A stretch of 64,000 nucleotides of DNA from Mesostigma viride (lineage: Eukaryota; Streptophyta; Mesostigmatophyceae; Mesostigmatales; Mesostigmataceae), in contig RPFO01000667.1 of NCBI GenBank assembly GCA_009746045.1, positions 7,069,046 through 7,133,045 of the forward strand, in the 5' to 3' direction. The notes beneath the pieces are model-generated. The model did no database searches, was not told where the DNA came from, and worked only from the letters and a program-made list of their open reading frames with translations. Below are positions 40,534 to 52,512 of the stretch, piece by piece. The position numbers were made by a program, and so were the translations under genes. The first letter of the stretch is position 1, and each line of letters starts with the position of its first letter.

Positions 40534-40650
40534 GTTAATTAATTAATCAAACTCGTGGTCCCGTTGGGAAGTCACGGAGCACCGAAGTGCTTTTCATCCC
40601 TGCATGTGCACAACAGGAAGATCTAGGGCAGAGAACCCCTTTCAGACTCA
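40534..40650 (-). mobile_element. L1-like retroelement 3' end (minus orientation)
   Basis: Read on the minus strand it ends CTCCGTGACTTCCCAACGGG-ACCACGAG followed by TTAATTAATTAA, and upstream has CTTCCTGTTGTGCAC and GGGATGAAAAGCACTTCGG. These match the 3' ends at 6960-7046 and 45890-45978. Confidence 0.75.
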
Positions 40651-41064
40651 TGATAATGCTTTTTGGATGCATGCTCTGATAAGCCCGTCTTTTAGTAGCC
40701 TTCTCAACATGTATATTTACTCGAGGCTGTACCAGTTGTGACCCAGTTGTGCTGGCGTTGACTACTTAAATATGCTTTACAATGGAAGCTTTACGTTTGC
40801 CAATTTGAAAACTGATTATTTTGGCAAGGGCGCATTGGGGCAAGCATGGAGTGCCTCGGTCACTACATAGTAGGATGCTGGATGTCACTCCTTGCTGGAT
40901 GCCACACCTCCGGGTCACTTGGATCAGCACGGTCACTAGGAGGTTGCGGCAGGCTTTGAATGTAGGATTTTCCACCCATCGGCCACTCAAGTCTATGTAC
41001 AAGACGGTATGCCTCGTATTTCGATTGATGATTATGAACTTAGATATCGTATCCATATATTCGA

Positions 41065-41180
41065 TCGGCAGGACAGAAGCCGAGCTGAGTCTCGCTGAGG
41101 TGGCCGTCCAAGGCAGTGCACAGGCGGTTCAGGATGAGCCGCATCAAAAGCTTGATGTTACGGCACGTAACAAATTGCAT
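41065..41180 (-). pseudogene. Small reverse transcriptase fragment (L1-like)
   Basis: The minus strand reads KLLMRLILNRLCTALDGHLS then ETQLGFCP. This is the RT segment that matches KLFMRMILNRLRSA and LGESQMGFRP in the L1-like copy at about 43330-43430. Short, dead fragment. Confidence 0.65.
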
Positions 41181-41689
41181 TAGTCGCGCAGGTCAATTTG
41201 GCGTTACGTCCGCTGAATTTGGACAACTCTACGTAAAGTTATAGCCTGCCGATCGGATTACCCGGTCGGGCCGGTGGTCCGTTGATAATATTGTACTGTT
41301 TATAGTGTCCATTGCGTTGCGCTGCGTACATGATGAGACCTGATGACTGGGGCCAGTATAACGACTGTTGGGTGTCTTGGCCCGGCGCCAACGTTGTGGG
41401 CGCAAGAAGTGCTCTCCTGCGCGTAGATTTGGTCCTACCTGTCATCGTACGTACGAGGGCCAGGCCTGGCCCGCGAGCAAGCATGCCAACCTTCTGCGTG
41501 TTGGCCATTTAGGCAATTCCGACCTTGTGTGATGCCAGTCCAGCAAAGTTACCAATGTTAATACATTAACATTGTTTGGGCTCACGGAGTATTAAGGATC
41601 GCCTCCTACCAGCGTTGTTGAGTGATAATTGTATAATAAAGCGTTGGGTAAATTACGGGGTTCATAGTTTATAGTTCATACCCGCGTTA
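41181..41689. other. Spacer, no feature recognised
   Basis: No coding block, repeat or RNA gene identified between the RT fragment and the L1-like element. Confidence 0.4.
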
Positions 41690-44531
41690 TACAGCCGCTC
41701 CTCTGCTCGCCGCTCGCCGTACCGGCCACATGGGCCGGTGAACCCCAGCTGGTCCACGCTCGCCTCCTCGATCGTGGCCACCTTCCATTCGGTGGAGGGC
41801 CACTCGACCTACACCCTGACGTACGGTGCATGGGCATCGGCTACGCACCACACTCCGGCCACCCGGCCTGAACAAGATCGCACGGACTTCTTTGCTGCCC
41901 TGGAGAACCCATGGCGAACGGTACCCCTGGCCGCAACTGCCTCACTCTGCTACTGGACGCCATCGCAACGCTACCACAGGGTACTGCATGGCGGATGTCA
42001 GCACGCCCCCGACGGTACGGTCTCCATTACGCCAACACTGAAATTTTTGCTGATTTGCTTACGACATGCGGTCTGCCAATGCACCCGCTTTCCACATAGC
42101 CCAGATGCTCTGGTCACACACACCTCGCTAACTGGCACTGAACAGTGAACGCTGCATCGACTATGTTGTAATGCGCAACTAGCGTCATCAAGGATCTGCA
42201 TGTACTAGCTGCTTGCTCGCACGTGATCCCCCTGGTGCGCTCAGATCATCGCATCGTCACCGCCCGCATTGACCGCCTGCGATTCCCCTCGCACTTTCGT
42301 AAGCACGTGGTACCACCTGATCAATTAATTTGCGCACACTGCAGTTGCTTGAGAATTCTGACAACGCTCGATGCGGAGGACTTCCCTGGCAAACTCGCCC
42401 ACAAGCGAGCCGCAGAGGAGTTCGTCGACGCGCTGGACATCCCGGCCAGCCACGCCCAGCTGCATGCCCGCTGCCGGCCCGGCATCGGCCCTTCGGCACC
42501 TCGCTGGCAAGCTCAGCCCGCGGCCGGGGCCCTGCTGCCCCCCCGCCGCCCGCCCCGCTTCACCATGCACTGATCGAGCCTGCACCGGCTTCCCGCCGTC
42601 ATCCAGGCCCGGCAAGCCGGCCCGTGCGCAACAACCGCGACCCCGCGCCTGCTACTACGCCCCAGCCTCAAAGCCAAATACCACTCGGCCATCCGGCAGG
42701 CGACCAAGGAGCAGGAGGACCTCCATGTCCGCAAGTACTTCGCCCACCTCAAGGACCAACACGGCAAGTACGCCTGGACACGCCTGCGTCACGCCGGCCA
42801 ACGGCCCGCCAGCGGCGCGCACGGCCGGCGCCGCGGACGCTCTCTGGCTCACCGCAGCAGCAGCTGGATCACTGAGTGGTATTCCTCCCAGTCCCGGCTG
42901 CTCGGCGCTCCCCCGCCGCCTCCGCCGCTTGGCCCTCTGGCGGCCGCGCGCCTGGCGCCTGCGGCCGGGCGTCCCTGCGCCGCCCACGCCGCCCGCCGCT
43001 GAGCAGGACTACATGTACCCGGCCCTGACGGAACCCCTGGTCGACCCCAACGAGAGTACCGCCGTTCACCGAGCTCGAGCTGAGCACCGCCGCCAAGCAA
43101 CTCCGCTTCTACGCCGCCGTTGGACCTGACCAGCTCCCCGCCCCGGTGATTAACTGACGGCGCTCGCTCGGGTTCCTGCTTGACGTCTGCAACTGGATGC
43201 TGCTTGCCGACGCGCCACCGATTCCTGAGTGGCAGCACAGCTACCGTATTATGCTGTACAAAAACAAAGATTCCCCTGACGACCCCGCCAACTACACTGG
43301 TACTGTACCGCGGAGTCTGCATCCAGAGCGCCGCAGTCAAGTTGTTCATGCGCATGATCCTCAACCGCCTTCGTTCTGCTCCGATCGACCGTCACCTTGG
43401 GGAGAGTCAAATGGGCTTTCGTCCTGCATGGGCGCAACACCGTCATGGCCATCTTTGTCCCGCGCCGCCTCTTCGAGGACTTCGCTCTCCTGCAACCTGG
43501 TGTCTTTCCTGCCATCCTGATCTTCGATCGTCGACTTCATCATCAAGGCTTTTGATTCTGTCCTCTGGGCTGCTCTATGGGCTGTCCTTGCTCGATCGGG
43601 CTCGCGTCCCCACTCGATCCCGCTGATTGCCGTCATCCGCACGCTGTACGAGGGGTATAGACCACTTCGGTGCGCGCGCACTCATCACGGCTTTACCCTG
43701 CCATGACATCCACTGCAGACTGGCGTCTGGCATGCAGGGTTGCGTCCTGTCGCCGTACCTGTTTATTATTGTAGCATGGACTATGTTATGCGCCAGGCAC
43801 GTGCCCGCTTTGCTACTGGCATTGCTGGTGTTGCCCCTGCATAGTGGCCTATAGTGATCACGAACGAGCCTGGGGAAGGGGGGCCGACCAACAGGCAGAA
43901 TTTACTATAGCTGACCTCATTTACGCCGACGACATCACGCTCATCGAGAAGCCGGAGTCTGCCCAACTTTGGCTGGACTGCCTCGCGCTCGAGGCCCGGG
44001 CGGTCAGTGGTCTCAGTAGAAATCACCCCCAAAACGGAGGCCCTGGCTCTCGGCATGGCCGGCCCTTGCCCACAATCCGCCTCTTAGACGACACCGAGGT
44101 CAACTTCCCTACTTCAGGCCGCTTCAACTTAGCTGCTCGGCAGTTGGCTTCCCGACTGCGAGGACGACCTGCATGACGATGTCCAGGGCTAGACAATGAT
44201 GGCGTGGGCGCAACTCCATCATGATCTCCTCCTATCATGATCCGTCCATCATGTTGGGGACTCCATCATGACTTGTAATCTCCATCATGATGACCACGGC
44301 CGCCAGTGGTGGAGCGACCCCGCCCTACCCCGGATCGTCAAGCGTGACCTCTTCAAGGTTGTCATTCTGACTCGAACCTGACCTACGGCGCCGAGACCTG
44401 CCGGACACTGACGCAGGAGCTGGAGCAACGACTCGACGGCAACGTTACCATTTTTTGAGACCCACACGCCAGTATAATCGGTTGTGCAGCCATGCTACGC
44501 CCTGGCTACGATCAGATTACTTGCCCACGCT
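41690..44531 (+). pseudogene. L1-like element: APE endonuclease and YADD reverse transcriptase remnants
   Basis: Motifs appear in order but in shifting frames. The endonuclease C-terminal IDYVV at about 42156-42170 and SDHR at 42241-42252 are typical of APE-type nucleases. The RT entry IPEWQHSYRIMLYKNKDSPD lies near 43227-43286, ILNRL...GESQMGFRP near 43360-43430, and the catalytic YADD at 43922-43933 in LIYADDITLIEKPESAQ. The thumb region PTSGRFN...ALPRIVKRDLFKVV and LTYGAET runs to about 44400. Several frameshifts and stops make it dead. CCATCATGAT-like repeats at 44215-44300 interrupt the thumb. With 45746-45985 it forms one element, split by a nested insertion. Confidence 0.8.
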
Positions 44532-45745
44532 CCTTGTTATATATTAATAATATAATTACTTACAGCAGAGTGAAATCACTCAAACCAAAGCAAACGCCCA
44601 GCTATAAACCTATATACAGAGCCATGTCAAATCGGCTATACTACGATAAGACCAATGGAAACTCCTAACGGGAGGAACCTAATAGCCCTGCTGCACCGCA
44701 AAATCAGCCCGCGTACGGCGGAGCATGATGTCAGCCATGGCCCGAGTCAGCGCCACCGACAAGCGCTGACGCCAATATGACGTCCAGGTCCGCGCCGACC
44801 ATGAGGCCCGCTGGCCCTCCAGGTCCAGCCGGTCCTCCCGGAGCCGGCAACACTCCTTGAAGAAGGCGGAGGTCAGGGGCCCCATGGCCCCAAACTCCTC
44901 CAGGACAAAGGGCACCACACGATGGTGCCCGACGTCGCCGTAGGCCACCTGGGAGCTTGGCCCGCTCCGCCCGGTCCGCCGTGTAACCTGCCGTGAGGGA
45001 GGCCCCAGCCACGTGGCTAAGAGCCAAGGGCCGCGCCACCGAAACGTCGATAAGCAGATGCCGGCCACCCCCTCAAAGTCCAGCACCACGATGTCAGGCC
45101 GGTGGTTGGGGGAATAGAAGGCAGCGCCATCCGCATCCTCGGACCGGATGTTCGCGTGGGGGAAAACCGACCGAATCATGGCGAGCACCACCGTCAGGAG
45201 GACAGTGTGCAAATACAAATACTAATTCTGATTCTGTTGGCCCCCCATGCAGGAAAGGTAGTGAGTCCCCGTGGGATCCAGCGGCTGCCCACAGCTACCA
45301 CAAGGCCGCCCGGCCGGAACAAGAGGCTGCGGGGCAAATAGCTGGTGCCGGAGCGCCACCGAGTAGTGGCTGGGAGCCAAGGCGAATGGGGGGGCCATGG
45401 GAAGAGCACGAAGGTACGCCGAGCCCACACTCCGCAAGGAAAGCGAGAACAGCCACGCACGTCCCTGGGCGTTGAGGTCCGCGAAAAGAGCAATCCAATC
45501 AGCCGTGTGCAGAATATACCCGCGTAGGTTTTCTGGTGTTTATCGATGACGCGAGCAGGGAATGCGGCGGGAGATTGAACGGAGGCGACCGAGGGAGTGC
45601 CGCGAGGGAGGTGGCGCTGTACCGCCTGAGCGGCACGGACGGGAGAACAGGCCTGCTGGATCTCAGCATAGGCCTCCTGGATGGCAGTGACGAAGGGCAA
45701 GGGGTTGCTGGGGTCCAGGAGGTCAGGCGCTGCCTTGTTATATAT
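44532..45745 (-). mobile_element. 5'-truncated copy of the PHD/RING/RLE retrotransposon, with target-site duplication
   Basis: The minus strand from 45734 to about 44553 matches 37595-38771 of the full-length element, including the endonuclease and the GAGTGATTTCACTC hairpin. CCTTGTTATATAT flanks it at 44532-44544 and 45733-45745 (CC overlaps the element end). It interrupts the L1-like 3' region; the same place is uninterrupted at 6822-6870. The copy has a stop inside the NQNW segment (TGG to TAG) and frameshifts, so it is inactive. Confidence 0.9.
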
Positions 45746-45985
45746 GCCATGCTCACATGGGTCTTATTGACCCACAGATTGCCGGATCGTTAGCGTGTCC
45801 GTTTAGCTAGCGTGCCCGAATGCAGCTGCATGTGGCATGCCTTAGGCATGAAGGAGACTGGGGGTCTCTGCCCTTTCTCCAGTTGTGCACACACAGGGAT
45901 TAAAAGCACTTCGGTGCTCCGTGACTCCCCATGCAATGGAAGCACGTGTTTAATTAATTAATTAATTAATTAATTAACGTCACTT
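45746..45985 (+). mobile_element. 3' end of the L1-like element interrupted at 44532
   Basis: Continues GCTCACATGGGTCTTATTG, GCATGCCTTAGGCATGAAGG and GTGCTCCGTGACTCCCC, as in 6850-7020. It ends in seven or more TTAA units (45949-45978), the element's tail. Confidence 0.85.
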
Positions 45986-46019
45986 GTGGGCACCGCGGCC
46001 CGAATCGCTATGAATGCCA

Positions 46020-46290
46020 TACGCGGTCACACGCGGAGCCCCGGCACAGGCTTGGGGGTGGTCTCCTTCATCACTACTTGGCATATATCCTTGCGTACCA
46101 TCTGCCTCCATATTACAGACAAACCAGGAGGCTGCCCGGGTGTGAGCCCGTCACGTCTAGTGTAGCACATGTCCATGCCGAGTCTATTGATCACGAATTT
46201 AAGTCCACGGCCGGGTGGCGGCCCTGCCGCGCGCGGCCTGGGGCATGCCAGGTGAGGACATATCGCCCAGGCTGGGCGGGCTTGGTGCCA
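46020..46290. repeat. Copy of the foldback-arm sequence, lacking the 42-bp insertion
   Basis: Matches 55131-55400 and 62997-63270 (ATGCCATACGCGGTCACACG, CATCTGCCTCCATATTACAG). It includes GCGTACCATCTGCCTCC, the uninterrupted version of the site disrupted at 54796-54861. Confidence 0.85.
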
Positions 46291-46291
46291 G

Positions 46292-46850
46292 CTATAATCT
46301 ATCTGATGTGTCTACCTGATCTGTGCGGGCCAGGTGCCCGGCTAGGCCCAGGCGCCTGTGCCTAATAATGTGGGAAACATAGGGCAAATCAGCGTACAAA
46401 TCCTCATTACTAATGTGCAAACCAAAGGGGATGTTGAGGGCCTTGCGCAGCATCTTGGTGACGGCGCCGTCGAGTCGGTGCTCCAGCTCCTGCGTCAGTG
46501 TCCAGGTCTCGGCGCCGTAGGTCAGGATCGTCAGAATGACGACCTTGAAGATCGAGGTCACGCTTGACGATCCGGGGTAGGGCGGGGTTGCTCCACCAGC
46601 GGCGGTGGTCATGGAGTTGCGCCCACGCCATGCCGATCCGTGTCGTCAGGTCGTCCTCGCAGTCGGGAAGCCCACTGCCGAGCAGCTTGAAGCGGCCTGA
46701 AGTAGGGTAGTTGACCATGGTGTCGTCTAAGGGGCGGAGTGTGGGTGGGGGCCCACTTGGCCTTGTCCATAATCTTTTTCCAAATCATGGAAAGGCCTAG
46801 GCCCCCCATGTCCTCTACGAGCTGCTCTTTGAAGGTGCGCGGGCCTTGCT
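46292..46850 (-). pseudogene. L1-like reverse transcriptase C-terminal fragment, unit 1
   Basis: The minus strand reads MGGLGLSMIWKKIMDKAKW, PTSGRFKLLGSGLPDCEDD, then FKVVILTILTYGAETWTLTQ and RHRRLGLAGHLARTDQ. This is the region after the RT catalytic core in L1-like elements (YGAETW, RR..W.GH..R). It carries frameshifts. The homologous copy at 55312-56430 is split by a later insertion. Confidence 0.8.
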
Positions 46851-47965
46851 GCGTCTAACCTGGATACATGATTGGATGAACCCAAGCATTAAGCAACCAC
46901 CACCATCGGGCACTCAATCGTTAATATTGGTGAATTTGATATAGATTGAACCCAATTTTTTTCAATTAGGACGGTCTGTGCAAGCTAACGTCCGCGGTCC
47001 CTGAATTTGTTAAACTGCCACTAAATATTAATTAATTAAGGTATGATTACATTCTACTTCCATTCAAACGTCACTATACACTGCAAAGTGCAAGATGGTG
47101 CAAACGCCCATCCTCCGCACACCTGTAATTGTTGTCATGCCTCTAACTAGTCTAGGGTAGGTTGACACAAGGTGTAGTTAGTGTTCTTTATAACTGTTCA
47201 TGATGTCAAAGTACATGGATTTACTTTATATGGCTGCACAGGCTAATTTAATTTTATTGCTGCGCGTTGCTCTTAGTCTGAGCGCGCCATTGTTTGAAAG
47301 GTGTTGGTATACATGGCCATCGTCAGCAACTTTACGGTTGATTTCGTGTATAGCAAATGAACATGCATATAGCTGTTGTAATAGCATGCACGTAGCCCGG
47401 TCAGGAATGTAAATTCTAGACCGTAGTCTACAGCGCGGGCCATCTGCATCAAATTATCATCCAGCTAAATGGTCTGTGCTTGTGGAGTGGAATGTGACAC
47501 GGGTATAAGTTGGTCAGGCCAGCAATGACCGCCAAGTGGACAATAACTCAACATATTGTGGGTGAACAGAACAAGAACGGCATCAATCTGATACAAGTGG
47601 GCTGCCACAAGAATGGGTGGGTTATTGGCACAAGAATGTCTCGTGTCACTACGATAACCATCGACCTGTCGTAAGCTGGTTATCATCCTGGAACCTTCTT
47701 GCGTAAACTAGCGACAACCCTTGATGATAGTCACATGATGTCTAGAACTGCTATGACGCATCGTCTAGAAGCTTCCATGAGAGCGATGCATTGCGTCATC
47801 GTCAGCTGACTCAGCATATGTTACGTCGTACCCTACCATATTGCACAGTATAATACACAGGCGACGGCCTCACAGCCATAGCCAACCATTGACTCATATT
47901 ACCGTCTCGCCAAGGAAACCTTGTCGCCCGTAACATTTATTTGTAACCTAGACATACATCATGTT
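46851..47965. other. Non-coding part of duplicated unit 1
   Basis: Nearly identical to 56435-57549 (offset 9584). AT-rich with short frames only and no domain recognised. Confidence 0.7.
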
Positions 47966-47980
47966 GTGCTTTGTTCATTC

Positions 47981-48300
47981 CCACCCACCCCCCACCCACC
48001 ACCCACCCACCCACCCACCCACCCACCCACCCACCCACCCACCCACCCACCCACCCACCCACCCACCCACCCACCCACCCACCCACCCACCCACCCACCC
48101 CACCCACCCACCCACCCACCCACCCCCCACCAACCACCCACCTCAGCCTCCACCCGGTCCAACCCGTCCACACCCGTCCACCCGTCCACCCGTCCACCCG
48201 TCCACCCGTCCACCCGTCCACCCGTCCACCCGTCCACCCGTCCACCCGTCCACCCGTCCACCCGTCCACCCGTCCACCCGTCCACCCGTTGTCCACCCGT
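47981..48300. repeat. (CCCA)n followed by (CCGTCCAC)n, unit 1
   Basis: CCCA tetramers run to about 48130, then CCGTCCAC octamers from 48164. The Thr/His/Pro and Gly/Trp frames on both strands are period artefacts. Confidence 0.96.
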
Positions 48301-48356
48301 CCAGTCGTCCACGTCCATCCCTTCCACCCTGTACCCTGAGTCCGTTTTCGTGGCGC

Positions 48357-50401
48357 CAGTTGAACTCGCGCCACTCTAACGGACTGAGTTTGTGGCAGAA
48401 CCAGGCGCCGCGCCAATAATAATTTAACGGTCAAACCTGGGGGGATCGAAAGATCTAGACGTAAGCTATGCCTGGCGCTATTCAGACCGTATTTTGGACA
48501 CCTGGCCAGGGAGATATGCTTGAGCAAAGTTAGGGGGGTACCATGGTCCAACGGGACCGACGTGCATGAAAAATATTGACGCGCACGGCTATGGCGGTGC
48601 ACGCAACTGACTGGTACGAGAGAATGGCTTTACCTAATGGACTCAAATTTTGTAGGCATGATTTTCAAGTCCTAAAAACGTTTTATCCCCAGCCATGGAA
48701 CGTTTGAAGATGCGTAGATGGGTCATCGGGGTGCTGGTCGGCGCAGCAAATCATGTCAGCGGCCAGGCGGTGACAGTGCGAGTGCTGCATGTTGCTAGGC
48801 GGAAATTTTCGAGGTATTTGCGCATGGATAAACCTTTGACGTTGTTCCCAACCAGATTTGCTAGAATTGGCAGCCAGGAAAGGCTCGAGGCTACGTCCAT
48901 GAATCGGGCGTGCTGGCTCCCGCAGGAAAGGTAATCTGCTGTTCCGACCTGGTACGTTCTAGCCTCCTAGCGTGTTCCGTTAACCGTATATGGTTGTATT
49001 ATCGTTTATAACTAATATCAGGGTTATAATCGAGGGCTTGTGATTGTCATTTTGTTGTTTTGCTCCCTCTACGCATCGGCTTGTCATAGTTGTGGAATAC
49101 CATCAGGTCAAGCAGATTTTGGACCATGTTTGGTCGCTGTTAGCTGAGGCTGCAACGGAAATAGCGTGATAACGGTTGGTATTGGTTAGTAATATGGTAA
49201 AGGTGATTACCCAATGCTTTTCCTGGCTCAAACAGCCCGAGACAAGTTCTTTTCTGACCAGTTTTAGGCATGGCTTCTTGTTTTGCTGGCCAACGCCCAC
49301 CTTCTGATTTTGCATCCATTGCATGTGACAAACATGGAGATACCCAATACCTGTTTGCATGGAAGCATTACCAACTTGTTCATTTTGTTTTCTTTATTGT
49401 TGCAAAGAACGTGGAGGTGTTTTGTCATTCATCGGGTGGGTTAGTGATGTAGCTCCTTGCCACCCCTTTGACGCGCGCTTGAGGCCTTGATTAATGAGCC
49501 TTTCACCTATTTTTTAGCATGGTCTTGTGTCTTATATGCTGGCTTATCTCAGCTTCCACGCTGGGCCAGTGGCTGGCGTCGACGACGACGACGCCCGCCG
49601 CCAGCGTGCCATGCAGCCCTTGTCAGCCCGCAGCCCGGCTGGCCGCGCATGGGCTGAGGCCAATGGCCGCACGACCCGCACGTTGGCAGCTGGCACCCAG
49701 CTGACAGGGCCTTGTAGGAGGCAGGATCTGCGCACCCAGAGGCGCAATCCGTAGTCTGGCACATAGCCAGGTAGCCCAATTGACAGTTAGCTATGTACCC
49801 TTGGCTAGTCTTGCGCTATGTATACCGCACGCGCGCGCTAGTGCCATTTTGGCCCCTTGCGGCATGTTGGCATGTGTTATATGGCATGGTCTCTTGTTTT
49901 ATCACCTGGGTATGGTGCATGATGCCCAATTGGGCATCCCTTGTTGTTTCATGCCAATTGGAATAAAGTTTTGTGTTGTTATGCTACCATTTATACCCCT
50001 GCCAGCTGGCACCGTTATAACGGTGCCAGCTGGCTTTGGCCATTTTGTAGCTAGCGTCCACAGTTTTGTGACATTTCATGTTGTGAATGCATTGATGGCA
50101 TGTCTATGATTATAATAACCTGCCTTTAAAAGGCCAGGGCCAACTGATTTGTGTAAATGGTCGATAATGCATTATATATGTCTCCAACCCCATGTGCACT
50201 GTACCCCCCTGAGGGGGGTGCTATTTTTAGCAGGTGTAGGGCATGGATATGTGACCAACCAAATTTCCCAAACATTATTTGATATAAAAGCATGCTTGGT
50301 TCCAAGGGTGGGCCAGAAAATGTTATTTGGCTAGTTACTCTCAGGCGCACAAAGATACCCAAACTCAGTCCGTTCTCGTGGTTCGAGTTTTGACAGTTGA
50401 A
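48357..50401. mobile_element. Candidate 2-kb DNA transposon-like insertion, only in unit 1
   Basis: CAGTTGAA occurs at 48357-48364 and 50394-50401. Inside are imperfect inverted ends: ACGGACTGAGTTTG near 48379 and its complement CAAACTCAGTCCGT near 50360. The segment has no counterpart in unit 2. Spliced fragments are possible: 48695-48930 (MERLKMRRWVIGVLVGA, donor GGTAATC), an exon after TTTTAG at about 49268, and one after TTTTTTAG at 49519 ending at 49754. No transposase motif was recognised, so this call is tentative. Confidence 0.35.
50001..50034. repeat. Perfect 34-bp palindrome
   Basis: GCCAGCTGGCACCGTTA is followed immediately by its exact reverse complement, with no loop. Confidence 0.95.
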
Positions 50402-51603
50402 GGGTTAAGCATGATATATGAAGAGAATGCTTGCGCCAGGTGCAAACCCACGGATTGGTGATGAAGAAACACAGGGTCCCCCACTTTCCCAAGGCAGGTC
50501 GCAACCTCCTCTCCTGTGTTTTCCCCTTGGGCACTGTTCACTACCTTAGCTTAAGGAGCTCCTACTTGTCATCTCCCGTGCACAGTTGCCACATTCGCAT
50601 AGATGTAATATGACGTATCTTTACGCACAAACTCAGTGTTTAGACAATGAATGAAGACACATGGCAAGGTTTCAATAATAACGGGATGACGCTTTAACCC
50701 AGGCTGATATTACCCCTCACTTCATAGATGGCCTAGCTGACTCCAGTTCCTGACACCGTTGTCAAGGCAGCATCTATCGGGTTTACCCATCATATGGGAT
50801 GGTGAAATGAGGTACATGCCTTGATGGTCGATCCGACTCTCACCGCACAACAGACAGAAACATTCTACAGTATTATACTGTATTATAAGGCGCCCCGCCC
50901 ACGGTTATCACCCGTTCCCAAAGCTAGAAGCACCGCATGAGACAAGCTGCAGGGTGAAGAGTCGGCAACTTACCCACTAAAGAAAACAGCTTATACTAGT
51001 CCGCACAGATTTGCATTTCAAGGAAGCCAAAAGGAAGAAGGCAACTTAGGATCAACTGCAACCGAAAAGGAGCCTGTCACATACCAACACGCCTACTTTT
51101 ACATGCAAAAAACCTCGCGGTGACGGTCAGTGTTGATGTAACCCCCTTCTTATCCGTCGCCATAGCCCGAGCCACGGCGTTGGATATACGATGGCGTGGC
51201 TAGCCGTATCACGCTTATGTGAGGGGCCGTGAACGATCCCATTGAATATTATCGATATATCCGTGTCACCTTCCAAGGTCATATATCCGTGACCTTCCAA
51301 TTCAGTACGCGTGTTTTTTATTAGATGAGCACCGGCATCTAGATCTGAAGCAATCATCTACTAATATGCCGTGAGGGTTCAAAGACCCGTACGGTAGTAT
51401 GCAATCCGTGACCTCCAGCTGAGCATAATTATAACAAAATTACTTACTTTACGTTGTTACACCTAGCATCCAAAGACTGGAAAATCTGAGCGCCATACTA
51501 TCTCTTCTACGTCAATGGAGCGATGGCTGCCAGGACTTGAGTTTTCTGCTTACTGTTGCCGGATTCTCGAGAGCTCTTTACGTGCAGTTTGATTTACGCG
51601 CCC

Positions 51604-51827
51604 ATGAGCGCACAGGCGCATCTCAGTCTGACCTGCTCTGCCCGCACACTGGTACAGCGCCTGGTCGGCGCAGCCCAGCCCGTTCTCAGGACCGTCATGA
51701 TCATCACGATCGTCATCGGGTGCTGGCCAGCACTGGGTGCCAATTCCAACCCCCCCGCTTTCACATCGTCGATATCGATCAGATTTATCGATTTCACATC
51801 GATCTTAGGCGGCAGCGTCGTTGGATC
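51604..51827 (+). CDS. Small open exon with hydrophobic segment, possible alternative first exon
   Basis: ATG at 51604 opens about 74 codons with a hydrophobic run (TVMIITIVIGCWPALG), ending at GGATC|GTAAGTT in phase 2. The first exon of the downstream secreted-protein gene also ends in phase 2 at GATCC|GTAAGTT, so this exon could be spliced to the same last exon (52958). No similarity recognised. Its identical copy is at 59471-59694. Confidence 0.3.
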
Positions 51828-52440
51828 GTAAGTTCATTGAATTCCCTGAGACCCTCACAATCACATCCACTGACGGTTCTTCTGCGAGTGATCTTTTATC
51901 GTTTGAAGCCATGTGACGACATTCAAGCCTGTTGTTGTTGAGCTCTTCTGCACATGATGTCCCATTCTGAATTTCTGATGCCACTTGACGACATAGCTAA
52001 GATCAGGTCAGTCAGTTGGATCCCACGCCGACTGGCTGACGATATCAACAGTTCAATACATCTAAAGATTTTTATAGCGGTTGACAAATAACTTTCCTCC
52101 AATAGAGAAATGGTAAAAGGACAGGTGTCGACACCAAGAAGGACCTGAATATAACAGGAGAAGTACGAAAACGTACGAAAAGTTGCATCGAGCGACAAGT
52201 ATGTACCGGAGATGCCACAGGAATTGGTGAGCGACTGGAGCGAACAACAACAGTATATAAGGATAAGGACAACTCTGCAACGTTCAGCTCTTCTTCTGCA
52301 CGTGACCTCACCATTTGACGACATTGATGCCTGTAACGTTGGTTCGCGTGGTTCACGCGCTACACCCTGCAGCTCGTTGACCTTGCCGCGAATCAATCGG
52401 CATCGAAACAAAAATCCTGGACCTAGCTATCGGCAATTGG

Positions 52441-52447
52441 TATAAAA
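52441..52447 (+). promoter_or_regulatory. TATA box of secreted-protein gene, unit 1
   Basis: TATAAAA lies 66 bp upstream of the ATG at 52513, next to an ATTGG (inverted CCAAT). A second TATATAAGG lies near 52253. Confidence 0.55.
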
Positions 52448-52512
52448 GTGCACGCAAATCGTCGACGACAAGCGACGATCGAACGCACGCGGACCTCTGC
52501 TGCACGGAAACG

